A DNA stretch of 64,000 bases. Origin: Streptomyces alanosinicus. Its GTDB lineage: Bacteria > Actinomycetota > Actinomycetes > Streptomycetales > Streptomycetaceae. Location: assembly GCF_014650595.1 (NCBI RefSeq), contig NZ_BMVG01000005.1, positions 372,001 through 436,000 of the forward strand, given 5' to 3'. Below the pieces are notes generated by a model. It was not told where the DNA came from and made no database searches. It worked only from the letters and a program-made list of their open reading frames with translations. Below are positions 16,489-25,237 of this stretch, piece by piece. Position numbers and translations under genes: made by a program. The stretch's first letter is position 1. Every line of letters begins with the position of its first letter.

Positions 16489-17520
16489 TCAAGCCGAATC
16501 GCGCCGCACCAACTCCGTGGGCAGAATCACCGCCGCCGCGTCCTCCCCGCCGATCTGCGCGAGCAGCACCCGCACCATCTCGCTGCTGATCCGGTCCCAC
16601 GGCTGTCGGATCGTGGTCAGCTCGGGGGTCACGGCCGTAGCCGCCGGGGAGTCGTCGAAACCGCCGACAGCGATGTCGTCCGGCACCCGCTTCCCGGCCC
16701 GGTGCAGCGCCGCCAGCACACCCTGCGCCATCAGGTCGGAGGCGACGAACACCGCGTCCATGTCCGGGGCCTGCGCCAGCAGCCGCTCCGCGCCCGCCTC
16801 TCCGCTGGCCCGGCTGTAGTCACCGGAGACGATCAGGCTCTCGTCGACCTTGATGCCGGCCTGCGCCAGTACCTCCTCGTACCCGGCGAGCCGCTCCACC
16901 CCGCCGGGGGTGTCCAGCGGACCGGTGACGACCCCGATCCGGCGCCGGCCCAGCGACAGCAGATGCCGGACCATGTCCCGGGCCCCGTCCCGGTCGTCGG
17001 CGGCCACATAACTCACCTTGGAACCGAGCCCGATCGGCTTGCCGCAGGCGACGAGCGGCACGCCCGCCGCCCGCAGCTCCTCCGCGACCGGGTCGCCGGA
17101 GTGGCTGGAGACCAGCAGCACCCCGTCGACATGCCCGGCGCTGATGTACCGCGTGATGCGCCGGCGTTCGTCCTCGGTGCCCGCGATCATCAGCAGCAGC
17201 GGGATGTCGTGCGCGGCCAGTGCCTGGGTACAACCCCGCAGCAGCACATTGAAGTTGGGGTCCTCGAAGAACCGCTCCTGGGGCTCCGTCAGCAGGAAGC
17301 CGACCGAGTCCGAACGGCCGGTGATCAGCGAACGGGCGTGCCGGTTGACGACGTACCCGGTCTTGCGGATCGCGGCGTCGACCGCCTCCTGCGCGGCGGG
17401 ACTGACGTAGTGTCCGCCGTTGAGCACACGTGAGACGGTGCCGCGCGAGACGCCTGCCTCGCGCGCCACGTCGTGGATCGTCGGCGGTTTGCGCCGGCCC
17501 CCCGAATTGCTCATGGTCAT
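16489..17520 (-). CDS. LacI family transcriptional regulator of the galactan locus
   Basis: The 343-residue protein has an N-terminal HTH (PTIHDVAREAGVSRGTVSRVLNGGHYVSPAA) with the hinge helix, then a periplasmic-binding-protein-like sensor domain (SDSVGFLLTEPQERFFEDPNF onward). The start ATG overlaps the stop of the upstream permease gene (ATGA), so it is the last gene of the lipoprotein-permease-permease-regulator operon. It probably represses the locus by binding the three TGTGnnCGnnCACA sites at 20.76-20.92 kb, with galactose or galacto-oligosaccharide as inducer. This resembles the CebR/MalR logic known in streptomycetes. Confidence 0.88.
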   Translation of the reverse strand: MTMSNSGGRRKPPTIHDVAREAGVSRGTVSRVLNGGHYVSPAAQEAVDAAIRKTGYVVNRHARSLITGRSDSVGFLLTEPQERFFEDPNFNVLLRGCTQALAAHDIPLLLMIAGTEDERRRITRYISAGHVDGVLLVSSHSGDPVAEELRAAGVPLVACGKPIGLGSKVSYVAADDRDGARDMVRHLLSLGRRRIGVVTGPLDTPGGVERLAGYEEVLAQAGIKVDESLIVSGDYSRASGEAGAERLLAQAPDMDAVFVASDLMAQGVLAALHRAGKRVPDDIAVGGFDDSPAATAVTPELTTIRQPWDRISSEMVRVLLAQIGGEDAAAVILPTELVRRDSA

Positions 17521-18422
17521 GACTTTACGGCTCCCGAGAGGAGATCGAGGCTCCAGAACCGCTGGATGACCAGGAACAGCGCGATCAGCGGGAGGACCGC
17601 GAGGAACGCGCCCGTGATCACCAGGGTGTACAGCGCCGGTGTGTTGGAGCCCTGCTCCAGCAGCGTGTACAGGCCGAGCGTGAGCGGGAACTTCTCGTCG
17701 TCGCTGAGCATGATGTACGGCAGCAGGAAGTTGTTCCACACGGCCACGAACTGGAACAGGAACACCGTGACCATGCCGGGGATCATCATCGGCAGCGCGA
17801 TCCGGGTGAAGATCCGCCACTCGCTCGCCCCGTCCATCCGCCCGGCCTCCACCACGTCGGCGGGGACGGCGGCGGCCGCGTAGATCCGCGACAGATACAC
17901 GCCGTACGGGGAGAGGATCTGGGGCAGCAGCACGGACAGACAGGAGTCCGTGAGGTCGGCCTTCGCCAGCAGCAGGTACTGCGGGACGGCGAGGATCACC
18001 GGCGGCATCAGCACACCGGCCAGCAGGACGTTGAACATCGCCTCGCGGCCCGTGAACCGGTAGGTCGCCAGGGCGTAGCCGCCGAACGCCGAGACGGCCG
18101 TCGACAGCAGCGCGCCGAGACCGGCGTACAGGGCGGAGTTGCCCATCCACTGCCAGTAGATGCCGCCCCGGTAGGCGTTCAGGTCCTTGATGTTCTGGGT
18201 GAACCCGGTGCCGGGCAGGAAGGTGAACGTGGAGAACAGCTCATGGCCGGACTTGGTGGACGCGATCACCACCCAGGCGACCGGCAGCAGCGTGTAGACC
18301 GCGCCGATCAGCAGAGTGATCGTCGGCACCAGCGCGATCCGGCGGCGCAGCGGTGGCCCCTGCGCCGCACCGGGCGTGGTGCCGGCGGCCGGGGCCGCCT
18401 TGCGGACGGCGAGCGTACTCAT
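17517..18422 (-). CDS. ABC transporter permease, carbohydrate type (MalG-like)
   Basis: The 301-residue protein has six predicted membrane helices. The EAA loop VVEAGRMDGASEWRIFTRIALPMMIPG near residue 205 couples to an ATPase. It ends VIQRFWSLDLLSGAVKS, typical of MalG/GanQ-type subunits. No ATP-binding subunit gene is nearby; streptomycete sugar importers usually share the MsiK ATPase encoded elsewhere. Start and stop overlap both neighbours by four bases. It probably imports galacto-oligosaccharides released from galactan. Confidence 0.88.
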   Translation of the reverse strand: MSTLAVRKAAPAAGTTPGAAQGPPLRRRIALVPTITLLIGAVYTLLPVAWVVIASTKSGHELFSTFTFLPGTGFTQNIKDLNAYRGGIYWQWMGNSALYAGLGALLSTAVSAFGGYALATYRFTGREAMFNVLLAGVLMPPVILAVPQYLLLAKADLTDSCLSVLLPQILSPYGVYLSRIYAAAAVPADVVEAGRMDGASEWRIFTRIALPMMIPGMVTVFLFQFVAVWNNFLLPYIMLSDDEKFPLTLGLYTLLEQGSNTPALYTLVITGAFLAVLPLIALFLVIQRFWSLDLLSGAVKS

Positions 18423-19396
18423 CCTGCGGCCTCCTGCTTGGTGCGGCGGTTCGCGGCCCGCAGGAACCCGAAGGACAGCACCAGGGTGGCCAGTGCGATC
18501 AGGGTTGCCTCGGCGGCGGCCGCGTAGATGTCGCCCCGGTGGAAGGCGTCCTGGTACACCTTCATCAGCGGACTCCAGCTCGTGTTGAGGGAGTTGGTGA
18601 GGGGCTTGAGGGTGGTCGGCTCGTTGAACACCTGGAGCGTCGCGATGATCGAGAAGAAGAAGGTCAGCACCAGCGAGGGCGCCACCATCGGGATCTTGAT
18701 CCGCAGGGCGATCTGCAGCGGGGTGGCGCCGTCCAGCCTGGCCGCCTCGTACACCTCGACCGGGATGGACCTCAGCGAGGTGTAGATCACGATCATGTTG
18801 AAGCCCGTGCCGCCCCAGACCGCGATGTTCGAGATGGCGAGGTACAGCGGACCGCCGTCGAGCAGGTTCGGCTGCGGCATATGCAGCTTCTGGAGGACGT
18901 AGTAGAAGGGGCTGACGGACGGCAGGTACAGGAAGCCCCACATCAGCGCCGCCACGACACCGGGGATGGCGTACGGCAGAAAGATCGCGAGCCGGGTGAC
19001 CGGGGCGAGCCGCACCCTCTCGGAATCCAGCATCAGCGCGAACAGCAGCGCGAGACCGAGCATGACCGGGACGACGATGCAGCCGTAGCCGAGCACGCGC
19101 AGCGCGCCGTGCAGCAGTTCGCTGTCCTGGAAGGCGTCGGTGTAGTTCTCGAAACCGGCCCAGACCTCGTGCCGGGCACCGGCCCCGAGGCCGAGCCCGG
19201 AGACGTGCACCTTGCGGAAGCTGAGGAAGACGGCGTACCCGATGGGCAGCGCGAAGAAGAGGGCGAAGAGGACCGATGCGGGAAGAAGGAAGAAGTAGGG
19301 GGCGCGAAGCGCTCCTTTGCGGGCGGTGGCGGGAGACGGGTGGGCGTACGGGGCCCCCTTGACCCCGTACGACTTCCGGCCGGTGGTCGTGCTCAC
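18419..19396 (-). CDS. ABC transporter permease, carbohydrate type (MalF-like)
   Basis: The 325-residue protein has six or more membrane helices and a MalF-family EAA motif (YEAARLDGATPLQIALRIKIPMVAPS). The GTG start overlaps the stop of the binding-protein gene (GTGA). It forms the translocation pore with the downstream permease. A soluble N-terminal stretch of about 30 residues precedes helix 1. The substrate is inferred as beta-1,4-galacto-oligosaccharide from the neighbouring GH42 and GH53 genes. Confidence 0.88.
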   Translation of the reverse strand: MSTTTGRKSYGVKGAPYAHPSPATARKGALRAPYFFLLPASVLFALFFALPIGYAVFLSFRKVHVSGLGLGAGARHEVWAGFENYTDAFQDSELLHGALRVLGYGCIVVPVMLGLALLFALMLDSERVRLAPVTRLAIFLPYAIPGVVAALMWGFLYLPSVSPFYYVLQKLHMPQPNLLDGGPLYLAISNIAVWGGTGFNMIVIYTSLRSIPVEVYEAARLDGATPLQIALRIKIPMVAPSLVLTFFFSIIATLQVFNEPTTLKPLTNSLNTSWSPLMKVYQDAFHRGDIYAAAAEATLIALATLVLSFGFLRAANRRTKQEAAG

Positions 19397-20709
19397 CGGG
19401 AGACCCCGAAGCCCTGCTTCTTCATGTCGGCGACCGTGGCGTCCTGCATCTTCTTCAGGGCGGCACCGAAGTCCGACTTGTCCTTGGCGGCGGCGCCGAA
19501 CGCGTCGTTGAAGCTCGCGTAGGCGACGTTCACGTTCGGGCCCCAGGCCGAGGGCACCGTGGTCTTCGCGATGCCGGCGGCCTTGGTGTAGAAGTCCGGC
19601 TGGTTCGAGAAGAACGCGGGCGGGTTGGAGAAGGCGCCGCTGAGCTGGGCGGAGGTGGAGGCCGGGTAGATCCCGCCGTCCGTGGCCAGCGCGTTCAGGG
19701 CGTCGTGGTCGGTGTTCAGCCAGGCGGCGAACTCGGCGGCCGCCTCCTTGTGCGCGGAGTCGGTGGTGACGGCTGTGGAGGAGCCGCCCCAGCTGCCGGT
19801 CACGTCCTGGTCCTCGGACCACTGGGGGAGCGGGGCCATGGCCCACTTGCCCTTGGTGTCCGGCGCGGCCGTCGTCAGGGTGCCCGGCGCCCACACCGCG
19901 CTGACCCAGCCGATCTCCTGGCCGGTGTTCATCGCCTTGTTCCAGGCCGGCTGGTACATCGGCTGGTTGTCGATGACGCCGTCCTTGACCAGCCCGCCCC
20001 AGAACGTGGCGACCTTCCGCGTGGCCGCGTCGTCGATGGCGACCTTCCACTTGTCGCCGGAGGTGGTCCACCACGTGGCGCCGGCCTGCTGGGCGAGGCC
20101 CGCGAAGAGACCGGAGTCATTGGCGGAGAAGGTGGTCAGGTACTTGTCCGGTGCCTGCTTCTTCAGCGCGCGGGCGGTCTCGGCGAACTGCTGCCAGGTG
20201 GTGGGGACCTTCAGGCCGTACTTCTTGAACAGGTCCGCGCGGTAGTAGAACATCATCGGGCCGATGTCCTGCGGCACCGCGTAGACGGCGTTCGTGCCGA
20301 GCGTGGTCTGCTGCCAGACACCGTCGGCGAACTTGCCCTTCACATCGCCGACTTCCTTGGATATGTCGGCCAGGGCGTCATTGCTGACCAGGGTCGGCAG
20401 CGCCTGGTACTCGGCCTGCACCAGGTCCGGGGCCTTCTTCGCCTTGTGCGCGGTGAGGATCTTGGTGACCAGCGTGTCGCCGGACGCCTGCTTCTTCACC
20501 GTGACGGTGATCCGGTCCTTCTTGCCCGGCCCCTTGTTCCACAGGTCGACGACCTTGTCCATGCCGGGCGTCCAGGTCCAGTACGTCAGCGAGACCGGAC
20601 CGGACTCGGACTTGCTGTCGTCCCCGGAGCCGCAGGCGGCGAGGGTGGTGGCGCCGAGCGCGACGGCGAGGGCGGATGTCACGAGGCGGCGACGCTTCGT
20701 GTGCGGCAT
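19393..20709 (-). CDS. Extracellular sugar-binding lipoprotein of ABC importer
   Basis: The 438-residue protein begins with a lipoprotein signal (LGATTLAAC, lipobox Cys26), so the mature protein is anchored outside the membrane. The body is a family 1 solute-binding protein: VSLTYWTWTPGMDKVVDLWN, QYQALP-like segments, and the MFYYRADLFKKYGLKVPTTWQQF signature. The ATG follows AGGGGAGA. It is first in a four-gene operon, with a promoter just upstream overlapped by a LacI-type site. It likely captures galacto-oligosaccharides. Confidence 0.9.
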   Translation of the reverse strand: MPHTKRRRLVTSALAVALGATTLAACGSGDDSKSESGPVSLTYWTWTPGMDKVVDLWNKGPGKKDRITVTVKKQASGDTLVTKILTAHKAKKAPDLVQAEYQALPTLVSNDALADISKEVGDVKGKFADGVWQQTTLGTNAVYAVPQDIGPMMFYYRADLFKKYGLKVPTTWQQFAETARALKKQAPDKYLTTFSANDSGLFAGLAQQAGATWWTTSGDKWKVAIDDAATRKVATFWGGLVKDGVIDNQPMYQPAWNKAMNTGQEIGWVSAVWAPGTLTTAAPDTKGKWAMAPLPQWSEDQDVTGSWGGSSTAVTTDSAHKEAAAEFAAWLNTDHDALNALATDGGIYPASTSAQLSGAFSNPPAFFSNQPDFYTKAAGIAKTTVPSAWGPNVNVAYASFNDAFGAAAKDKSDFGAALKKMQDATVADMKKQGFGVSR

Positions 20710-20761
20710 GGTTTCTCCCCTGACCTGGGTCCCCGCCTGCTGCGGGGACCTGCCATGCAGA

Positions 20762-20775
20762 TGTGCACGATCACA
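20762..20775. promoter_or_regulatory. LacI-type operator-like site, downstream of binding-protein promoter
   Basis: TGTGCACGATCACA fits TGTGnnCGnnCACA, the form shared by the other two sites in this gap. It lies in the untranslated leader of the binding-protein operon, 53-66 bases before its ATG. Confidence 0.5.
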
Positions 20776-20814
20776 TGACCTGGGCACCCACCGGGAGGGA
20801 TTCCTGCCATGCTT

Positions 20815-20857
20815 CTGTGAGCGTTCACAGTAGAGAAACATCCCGGACACTTGTCAA
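20815..20857 (-). promoter_or_regulatory. Promoter of the importer operon with LacI-type operator
   Basis: On the minus strand TTGACA (20857-20852) and TCTACT (20834-20829) are 17 bases apart. The operator CTGTGA-GCGT-TCACAG (20815-20830), a 6-bp perfect inverted repeat with a CG centre, overlaps the end of the -10 box and the start site. Repressor there would block initiation. Confidence 0.65.
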
Positions 20858-20918
20858 TGGTTGTTGCTGTGCGGTTATGTTGGGCTTGCACCGCTGCCGC
20901 TGTGTGTGAACGTTCCCA
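20851..20918 (+). promoter_or_regulatory. Promoter and operator of the GH42/GH53 genes
   Basis: TTGTCA (20851-20856) and TATGTT (20876-20881) are 19 bases apart on the plus strand; this -35 overlaps the opposing promoter's -35 almost completely. TGTGAACGTTCCCA (20905-20918) downstream of the start site matches the operator form at all but one of the conserved positions. Confidence 0.5.
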
Positions 20919-20944
20919 AATGATCGATTCAACGGGAGACACCC

Positions 20945-22966
20945 ATGCCGGACACCAGCCCCAGGGGCCTCACCAGGCTTGCCTTCGGTGGCGACTACAA
21001 CCCCGAGCAGTGGCCGGAAAACGTCTGGCAGGAGGACGTCCGCCTGATGCGCGAGGCCGGCGTCACGATGGTGAGCGTCGGGATCTTCTCCTGGGCCCTG
21101 CTGGAACCGGCCCCGGGCGAGTACGACTTCGGCTGGCTGGACCGGATCATCGACCTGCTCCACGAGAACGGCATCCGCGTCGACCTCGGCACGCCCACCG
21201 TCGCCCCGCCCGCCTGGTTCTACCGGGCGCACCCCGAGGCCCTGCCGGTGACCGCCGAGGGCCTGCGCCACGAGTTCGGCTCACGCGGCGCGATCTGCCA
21301 CAGCAACGCCGACTACCGCGCCGCCGCCCGGTCCGTCACCACCCAGCTCGCCGAACGCTACGGCGACCATCCCGCGCTCGCCCTGTGGCACGTGCACAAC
21401 GAGTACGGCGTCCCCGTCTCGGCCTGCTACTGCGACTCCTGCGCCGCCCACTTCCGCCGCTGGCTCACGCAGACCTACGGCACCGTCGACGCGGTCAACG
21501 AGGCCTGGGGGACAGCCTTCTGGGGCCAGCGCTACACGAGCCTGGAGCAGATCAACCCGCCCCGGGCCACCCCGACCGTCGGCAACCCCGGCCAGGCCCT
21601 CGACTACCGGCGCTTCGCCGACGCGACCATCCGTGAGAACTTCCGCGCCGAACGCGACATCCTGCACCGCCGCTCCCCGGGCATTCCGGTGACCACCAAC
21701 TTCATGACCGCGCTCAGCCAGTGCGACGCGCTGGACTACTGGGCCTGGGGCCGCGAGGTCGACCTCGTCACCAACGACCACTACCTGATCACCGACGGCC
21801 GCCGCACCCATGTCAACCTGGCCATGGCCGCCGACCTCACCCGCTCGGTCGCCGGCGGAGCGCCCTGGCTGCTGCTGGAGCACTCCACCTCGGGCGTCAA
21901 CTGGCAGCCCCGCAACCCCGCCAAGGTGCCCGGCCAGATGGCCCGCAACTCCCTCGCCCACGTGGCGCGCGGCTCCGAGGGCGCGATGTTCTTCCAGTGG
22001 CGCCAGTCCCGGCGCGGCGCCGAGAAGTTCCACTCGGCGATGCTGCCGCACGGCGGCACCGACACGCGCGTGTGGCGCGAGGTCGTCGAACTCGGGGCGA
22101 CCGTCGACTCGTTGAGCGCGATCCGCGGCACCCGCACCGAGGCCGACGTGGCCATGCTGTGGGACTGGCAGTCCTGGTGGGCGCAGAATCTCGCCTGGCG
22201 CCCCAGCGAGGACCACGACCCGCGCGAACGCGCCGACTCCTTCTACGAGGCCCTCTACGACCGCCACCTCACGGTGGACTTCGCCCACCCGGAAGCCGAC
22301 CTGTCGGCCTATCCCCTTGTCGTCGTACCGGCTCTGTATCTGATGACGGAGGCCTCCGGGAACAACCTCCGGGAGTACGTCGAGGGCGGCGGCACGCTCG
22401 TGGTCTCGTACTTCTCCGGTGTCGTCGACGAGCACGACGCCGTGCACGAGGGGGCCTGTCCGGGCGCGTTGCGCGATGTCCTCGGCCTGACCGTGGAGGA
22501 GTTCTCACCGCTGCTCAAGGACGAGCGGGTGCGGCTGGCCGGTCCCGACGGATCCGAGCTGAGCGGGGACGTCTGGACGGAGTTCGTCGTGCCGCGCGGC
22601 GCCGAGACGGTGTGGCGGTACGCCGACGGGCTCCCGGCCGGCCACCCGGCCGTCACCCGGCACCGGCACGGCCGCGGCACCGCCTGGTACGTCTCCACCC
22701 GCCTGGACGCCCAGGGCCTCGACGCGCTGATCGGCCGGGCGGCCGACGACGCCCGGATCGCCCCGCGCGCCGATCTGCCCCGCGATGTCGAAGTGGTGCG
22801 CCGCAGGGGCGAGTCCGGAACCTATCTCTTCGCGATCAACCACACCTCCGGCGACACAAAGGTGCCGCTGGAGTCGCCCGGCACCGAGCTGCTGACGGGC
22901 GAACGCGCCGCGGGCCGCCTTCCGGTGCCCGCGGGAGCCGTCCGGGTCGTACGACTCGACGGCTGA
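20945..22966 (+). CDS. GH42 beta-galactosidase
   Basis: The 673-residue length is typical for GH42. The acid/base Glu153 lies in HVHNEYG and the nucleophile Glu312 in WLLLEHSTSGVNW. Cys118, Cys161, Cys163 and Cys166 form the zinc-binding cluster seen in this family. There is no signal peptide, so it acts in the cytoplasm and would cut beta-linked galactose from imported galacto-oligosaccharides. The three domains (barrel, trimerisation domain from about 400, small beta domain from about 610) are all present. The ATG follows ACGGGAGACACCC. It is the first gene of the plus-strand arm of the locus. Confidence 0.92.
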   Translation: MPDTSPRGLTRLAFGGDYNPEQWPENVWQEDVRLMREAGVTMVSVGIFSWALLEPAPGEYDFGWLDRIIDLLHENGIRVDLGTPTVAPPAWFYRAHPEALPVTAEGLRHEFGSRGAICHSNADYRAAARSVTTQLAERYGDHPALALWHVHNEYGVPVSACYCDSCAAHFRRWLTQTYGTVDAVNEAWGTAFWGQRYTSLEQINPPRATPTVGNPGQALDYRRFADATIRENFRAERDILHRRSPGIPVTTNFMTALSQCDALDYWAWGREVDLVTNDHYLITDGRRTHVNLAMAADLTRSVAGGAPWLLLEHSTSGVNWQPRNPAKVPGQMARNSLAHVARGSEGAMFFQWRQSRRGAEKFHSAMLPHGGTDTRVWREVVELGATVDSLSAIRGTRTEADVAMLWDWQSWWAQNLAWRPSEDHDPRERADSFYEALYDRHLTVDFAHPEADLSAYPLVVVPALYLMTEASGNNLREYVEGGGTLVVSYFSGVVDEHDAVHEGACPGALRDVLGLTVEEFSPLLKDERVRLAGPDGSELSGDVWTEFVVPRGAETVWRYADGLPAGHPAVTRHRHGRGTAWYVSTRLDAQGLDALIGRAADDARIAPRADLPRDVEVVRRRGESGTYLFAINHTSGDTKVPLESPGTELLTGERAAGRLPVPAGAVRVVRLDG

Positions 22967-22974
22967 GCCGGCTC

Positions 22975-23037
22975 CCTCCGCCCGCGTGTGCCACGAGAGC
23001 CGCGGGCGGAGGGGTTCTCCTCCGGCCCCACCGGAGG
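22975..23037 (+). terminator. Two tandem hairpins between the GH42 and GH53 genes
   Basis: CCTCCGCCCGCG (22975-22986) pairs perfectly over 12 bp with CGCGGGCGGAGG (23001-23012) around a 14-base loop. A second hairpin, CCTCCGG-CCCCA-CCGGAGG (23019-23037), follows. They may partly terminate GH42 transcripts or protect mRNA ends, setting different levels of the two enzymes. No U-run is present. Confidence 0.55.
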
Positions 23038-23075
23038 ACACCCCCTCCCCAGTCATGTCGAAGGGACGACGGACG

Positions 23076-24638
23076 ATGAAGTTCCATCCCAGACGCACCA
23101 TCAGGGCCCTGCTGCTGCCGCTCGCCGCCGGGCTCGCCCTCACCGCCCTGCCCGCCCAGACCGCCTCCGCCGCGAGCACCCTCACCAACGGCGGCTTCGA
23201 GTCCGACGGCACCGGCACGGGCACCCCCACCGGCTGGTCCGAGTACGGCGACACCGGCGCCTCGTACACCGAGTCCGGCGGCCACAGCGGGAGTTACCGC
23301 CTCACCCAGTACGCGGCGTCCGCGTACAAGGTCGAGACGTACCAGTACCTGTCGGGCCTGACCGACGGCACCTACACATTGACCGCCTGGGTCCGCTCCA
23401 GTGGCGGACAGAACGCCGCGTATATCGCGCTCAAGAATTGCGGGAGTGCGGAGCAGCGCACCGATCTGCCCATATCGTCAACTGGGTGGATCCGTATCGT
23501 CACGCCGATCAATGTGACGAACAGTCAGTGCACCATCAGCATCAACAGTGACGCGAACGCCGGTAACTGGATCAACGTTGACGATCTGACCTTCACGTCC
23601 GGCACCACCGGTACCTCCATCCACGGAGCCGACATCTCCTCCCTCGCCAAGAGCGAGGCCAAGGGCGGTGTCTACAGGACGAGTTCCGGCTCCACCGGCG
23701 ACGCACTCTCCATCCTGAAGTCGTACGGGATGAACTACGCCCGGCTGAAGGTCTGGGTGAACCCGGCCGACGGCTTCAACGACAAGGCGCACGTCCTCGC
23801 GATGGCCAAGCGGGTCAAGGCCCAGGGCATGAAGCTCCTGGTCGACTTCCACTACTCGGACACCTGGGCCGACCCCGGCGCCCAGACCAAACCGGCCGCG
23901 TGGACGGGCCATGCATACAGTCAACTCAAGACAGACGTGTACCACCACACGTACGACGTCCTGAACGCCTTGAAGGCTCAAGGCACCACCGCCGACATGG
24001 TCCAGATCGGCAATGAGATCAATGCCGGCATCCTGTGGGCCGAGGGATCCACGGACAACTGGAGCCAGCTCGCCGGTCTGCTCAACTCGGGCTACGACGC
24101 GGCCAAGGCCGTCAGTTCGTCCACCGTCGTCGCGTTGCACCTGGCCAAGGGCGGCGACAAGGCCGGCACCGAGTGGTGGTTCGACAAGGCGGTCGCAAGC
24201 GGCGTGAAGTTCGACGCGATCGGCCTGTCGTACTACGGCTACTGGCACGGCCCGCTCTCCGACTTCCAGACCACGCTGGACGACGCGGCCGCCCGCTACG
24301 GCAAGCCCGTGTTCGTCGCCGAGACCGCCTACCCCTTCACGCTGGCCCAGGACGACTCCCTGGAGAACCAGATCGACACCACGAGCGAGCTGGTGAGCGG
24401 CTACCCGGCGACCGTCGCCGGCCAGACCAAGTGGATGAACGACGTGGCGAGCATCGTGGAGGCCGTACCGAACGGCCGCGGCCTCGGCGTCTTCTCCTGG
24501 GAGGCGACCTGGACCGCCGTCAGCGGCAACGGCTGGGACCCGACCGACGCCACCTCCGGCAACGGCTGGGAGAACCAGGCCCTGTTCGGCTACGACGACA
24601 AGGCGCTCGCCTCCATGACGTGGTTCAGCCACCGCTGA
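23076..24638 (+). CDS. Secreted GH53 arabinogalactan endo-beta-1,4-galactanase
   Basis: The 520-residue protein has a signal peptide (to about ASAAS, residue 33) and an N-terminal beta-sandwich carbohydrate-binding module (about 34-175, starting STLTNGGFES; CBM61-like). The GH53 barrel runs from about 182, with acid/base Glu314 in MVQIGNEIN and nucleophile Glu416 in VFVAETAYP. It would cut beta-1,4-galactan chains of plant pectin outside the cell. Met starts at 23055 and 23076 are both in frame; the latter has GAAGGGA ten bases before. The binding-module region is less GC-rich than the rest, suggesting a separately acquired domain. Confidence 0.92.
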   Translation: MKFHPRRTIRALLLPLAAGLALTALPAQTASAASTLTNGGFESDGTGTGTPTGWSEYGDTGASYTESGGHSGSYRLTQYAASAYKVETYQYLSGLTDGTYTLTAWVRSSGGQNAAYIALKNCGSAEQRTDLPISSTGWIRIVTPINVTNSQCTISINSDANAGNWINVDDLTFTSGTTGTSIHGADISSLAKSEAKGGVYRTSSGSTGDALSILKSYGMNYARLKVWVNPADGFNDKAHVLAMAKRVKAQGMKLLVDFHYSDTWADPGAQTKPAAWTGHAYSQLKTDVYHHTYDVLNALKAQGTTADMVQIGNEINAGILWAEGSTDNWSQLAGLLNSGYDAAKAVSSSTVVALHLAKGGDKAGTEWWFDKAVASGVKFDAIGLSYYGYWHGPLSDFQTTLDDAAARYGKPVFVAETAYPFTLAQDDSLENQIDTTSELVSGYPATVAGQTKWMNDVASIVEAVPNGRGLGVFSWEATWTAVSGNGWDPTDATSGNGWENQALFGYDDKALASMTWFSHR

Positions 24639-24651
24639 ACCACCGGTGACG

Positions 24652-24690
24652 GGCCCGGCCGTACAGGGGCGGCCGGGCCTGCGCCCATTT
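24652..24690 (+). terminator. Intrinsic terminator after the galactanase gene
   Basis: GGCCCGGCCG (24652-24661) and CGGCCGGGCC (24670-24679) form a perfect 10-bp stem with an 8-base loop, followed within ten bases by a short T-run (CCCATTTT). It closes the galactan locus. Confidence 0.75.
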
Positions 24691-24828
24691 TCCGGGGTCA
24701 TATGCCCCCGCCGCGGTCGCACGGCCGTTCGGTACCGGACAACGACGGCGGAGTGCCGTACGGGGCGGTGCTGACCGGTCCACAGTGGGAACACTGCGTA
24801 CGAGGAGGCCGGGGACGGAGGCGGACGG

Positions 24829-25116
24829 ATGATGGGAACCCCCTCGGGCCGGATGCGGCAGACGATTCTGGAGTGGCTCAAGGACCCCGCGGCCCACTTT
24901 CCGGCGCCTGCGCGGCGCGACCTCGCCACGACCGGGGTCACCGCGCGCGCCGTGGCCGCCAAACTCGGCGTACGCCGCCGGACCGCCCGCGCCCACCTGG
25001 ACTTCCTCACCCGGCTCGGCCTGCTGCGCACCCAGCGCCAGCGTCTTCGCACCTACTACCGGCGCGACGAGATCCGTATCGCCGAGGTGGCCCGGGTGTT
25101 CGAGAAGGGGTGGTGA
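24829..25116 (+). CDS. Small winged-helix (ArsR-like) DNA-binding protein
   Basis: The 95-residue protein is essentially one winged helix: RQTILEWLKDP, then VTARAVAAKLGVRRRTARAHLDFLTRLGLLRTQRQRLRTYYRRDEIRIAEVARVF. This layout is typical of ArsR-type or replication-type HTH proteins without a metal site, since there are no Cys or His pairs. GGACGGAGGCGGACGG precedes two ATG codons; either could start. It may regulate a neighbour, but its targets are unknown. Confidence 0.7.
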   Translation: MMGTPSGRMRQTILEWLKDPAAHFPAPARRDLATTGVTARAVAAKLGVRRRTARAHLDFLTRLGLLRTQRQRLRTYYRRDEIRIAEVARVFEKGW

Positions 25117-25237
25117 GGGACGGCGCCGGTGAGATGACGTCGCAGCGAGCGGGGAGGGCTCGGGGCGCGGGGCGCCGGGCGCGGCGTGCCCCCGGCCGGC
25201 CGGCGGCACGGGCCGCCCCGTGGCGAAGGGCACCCCC

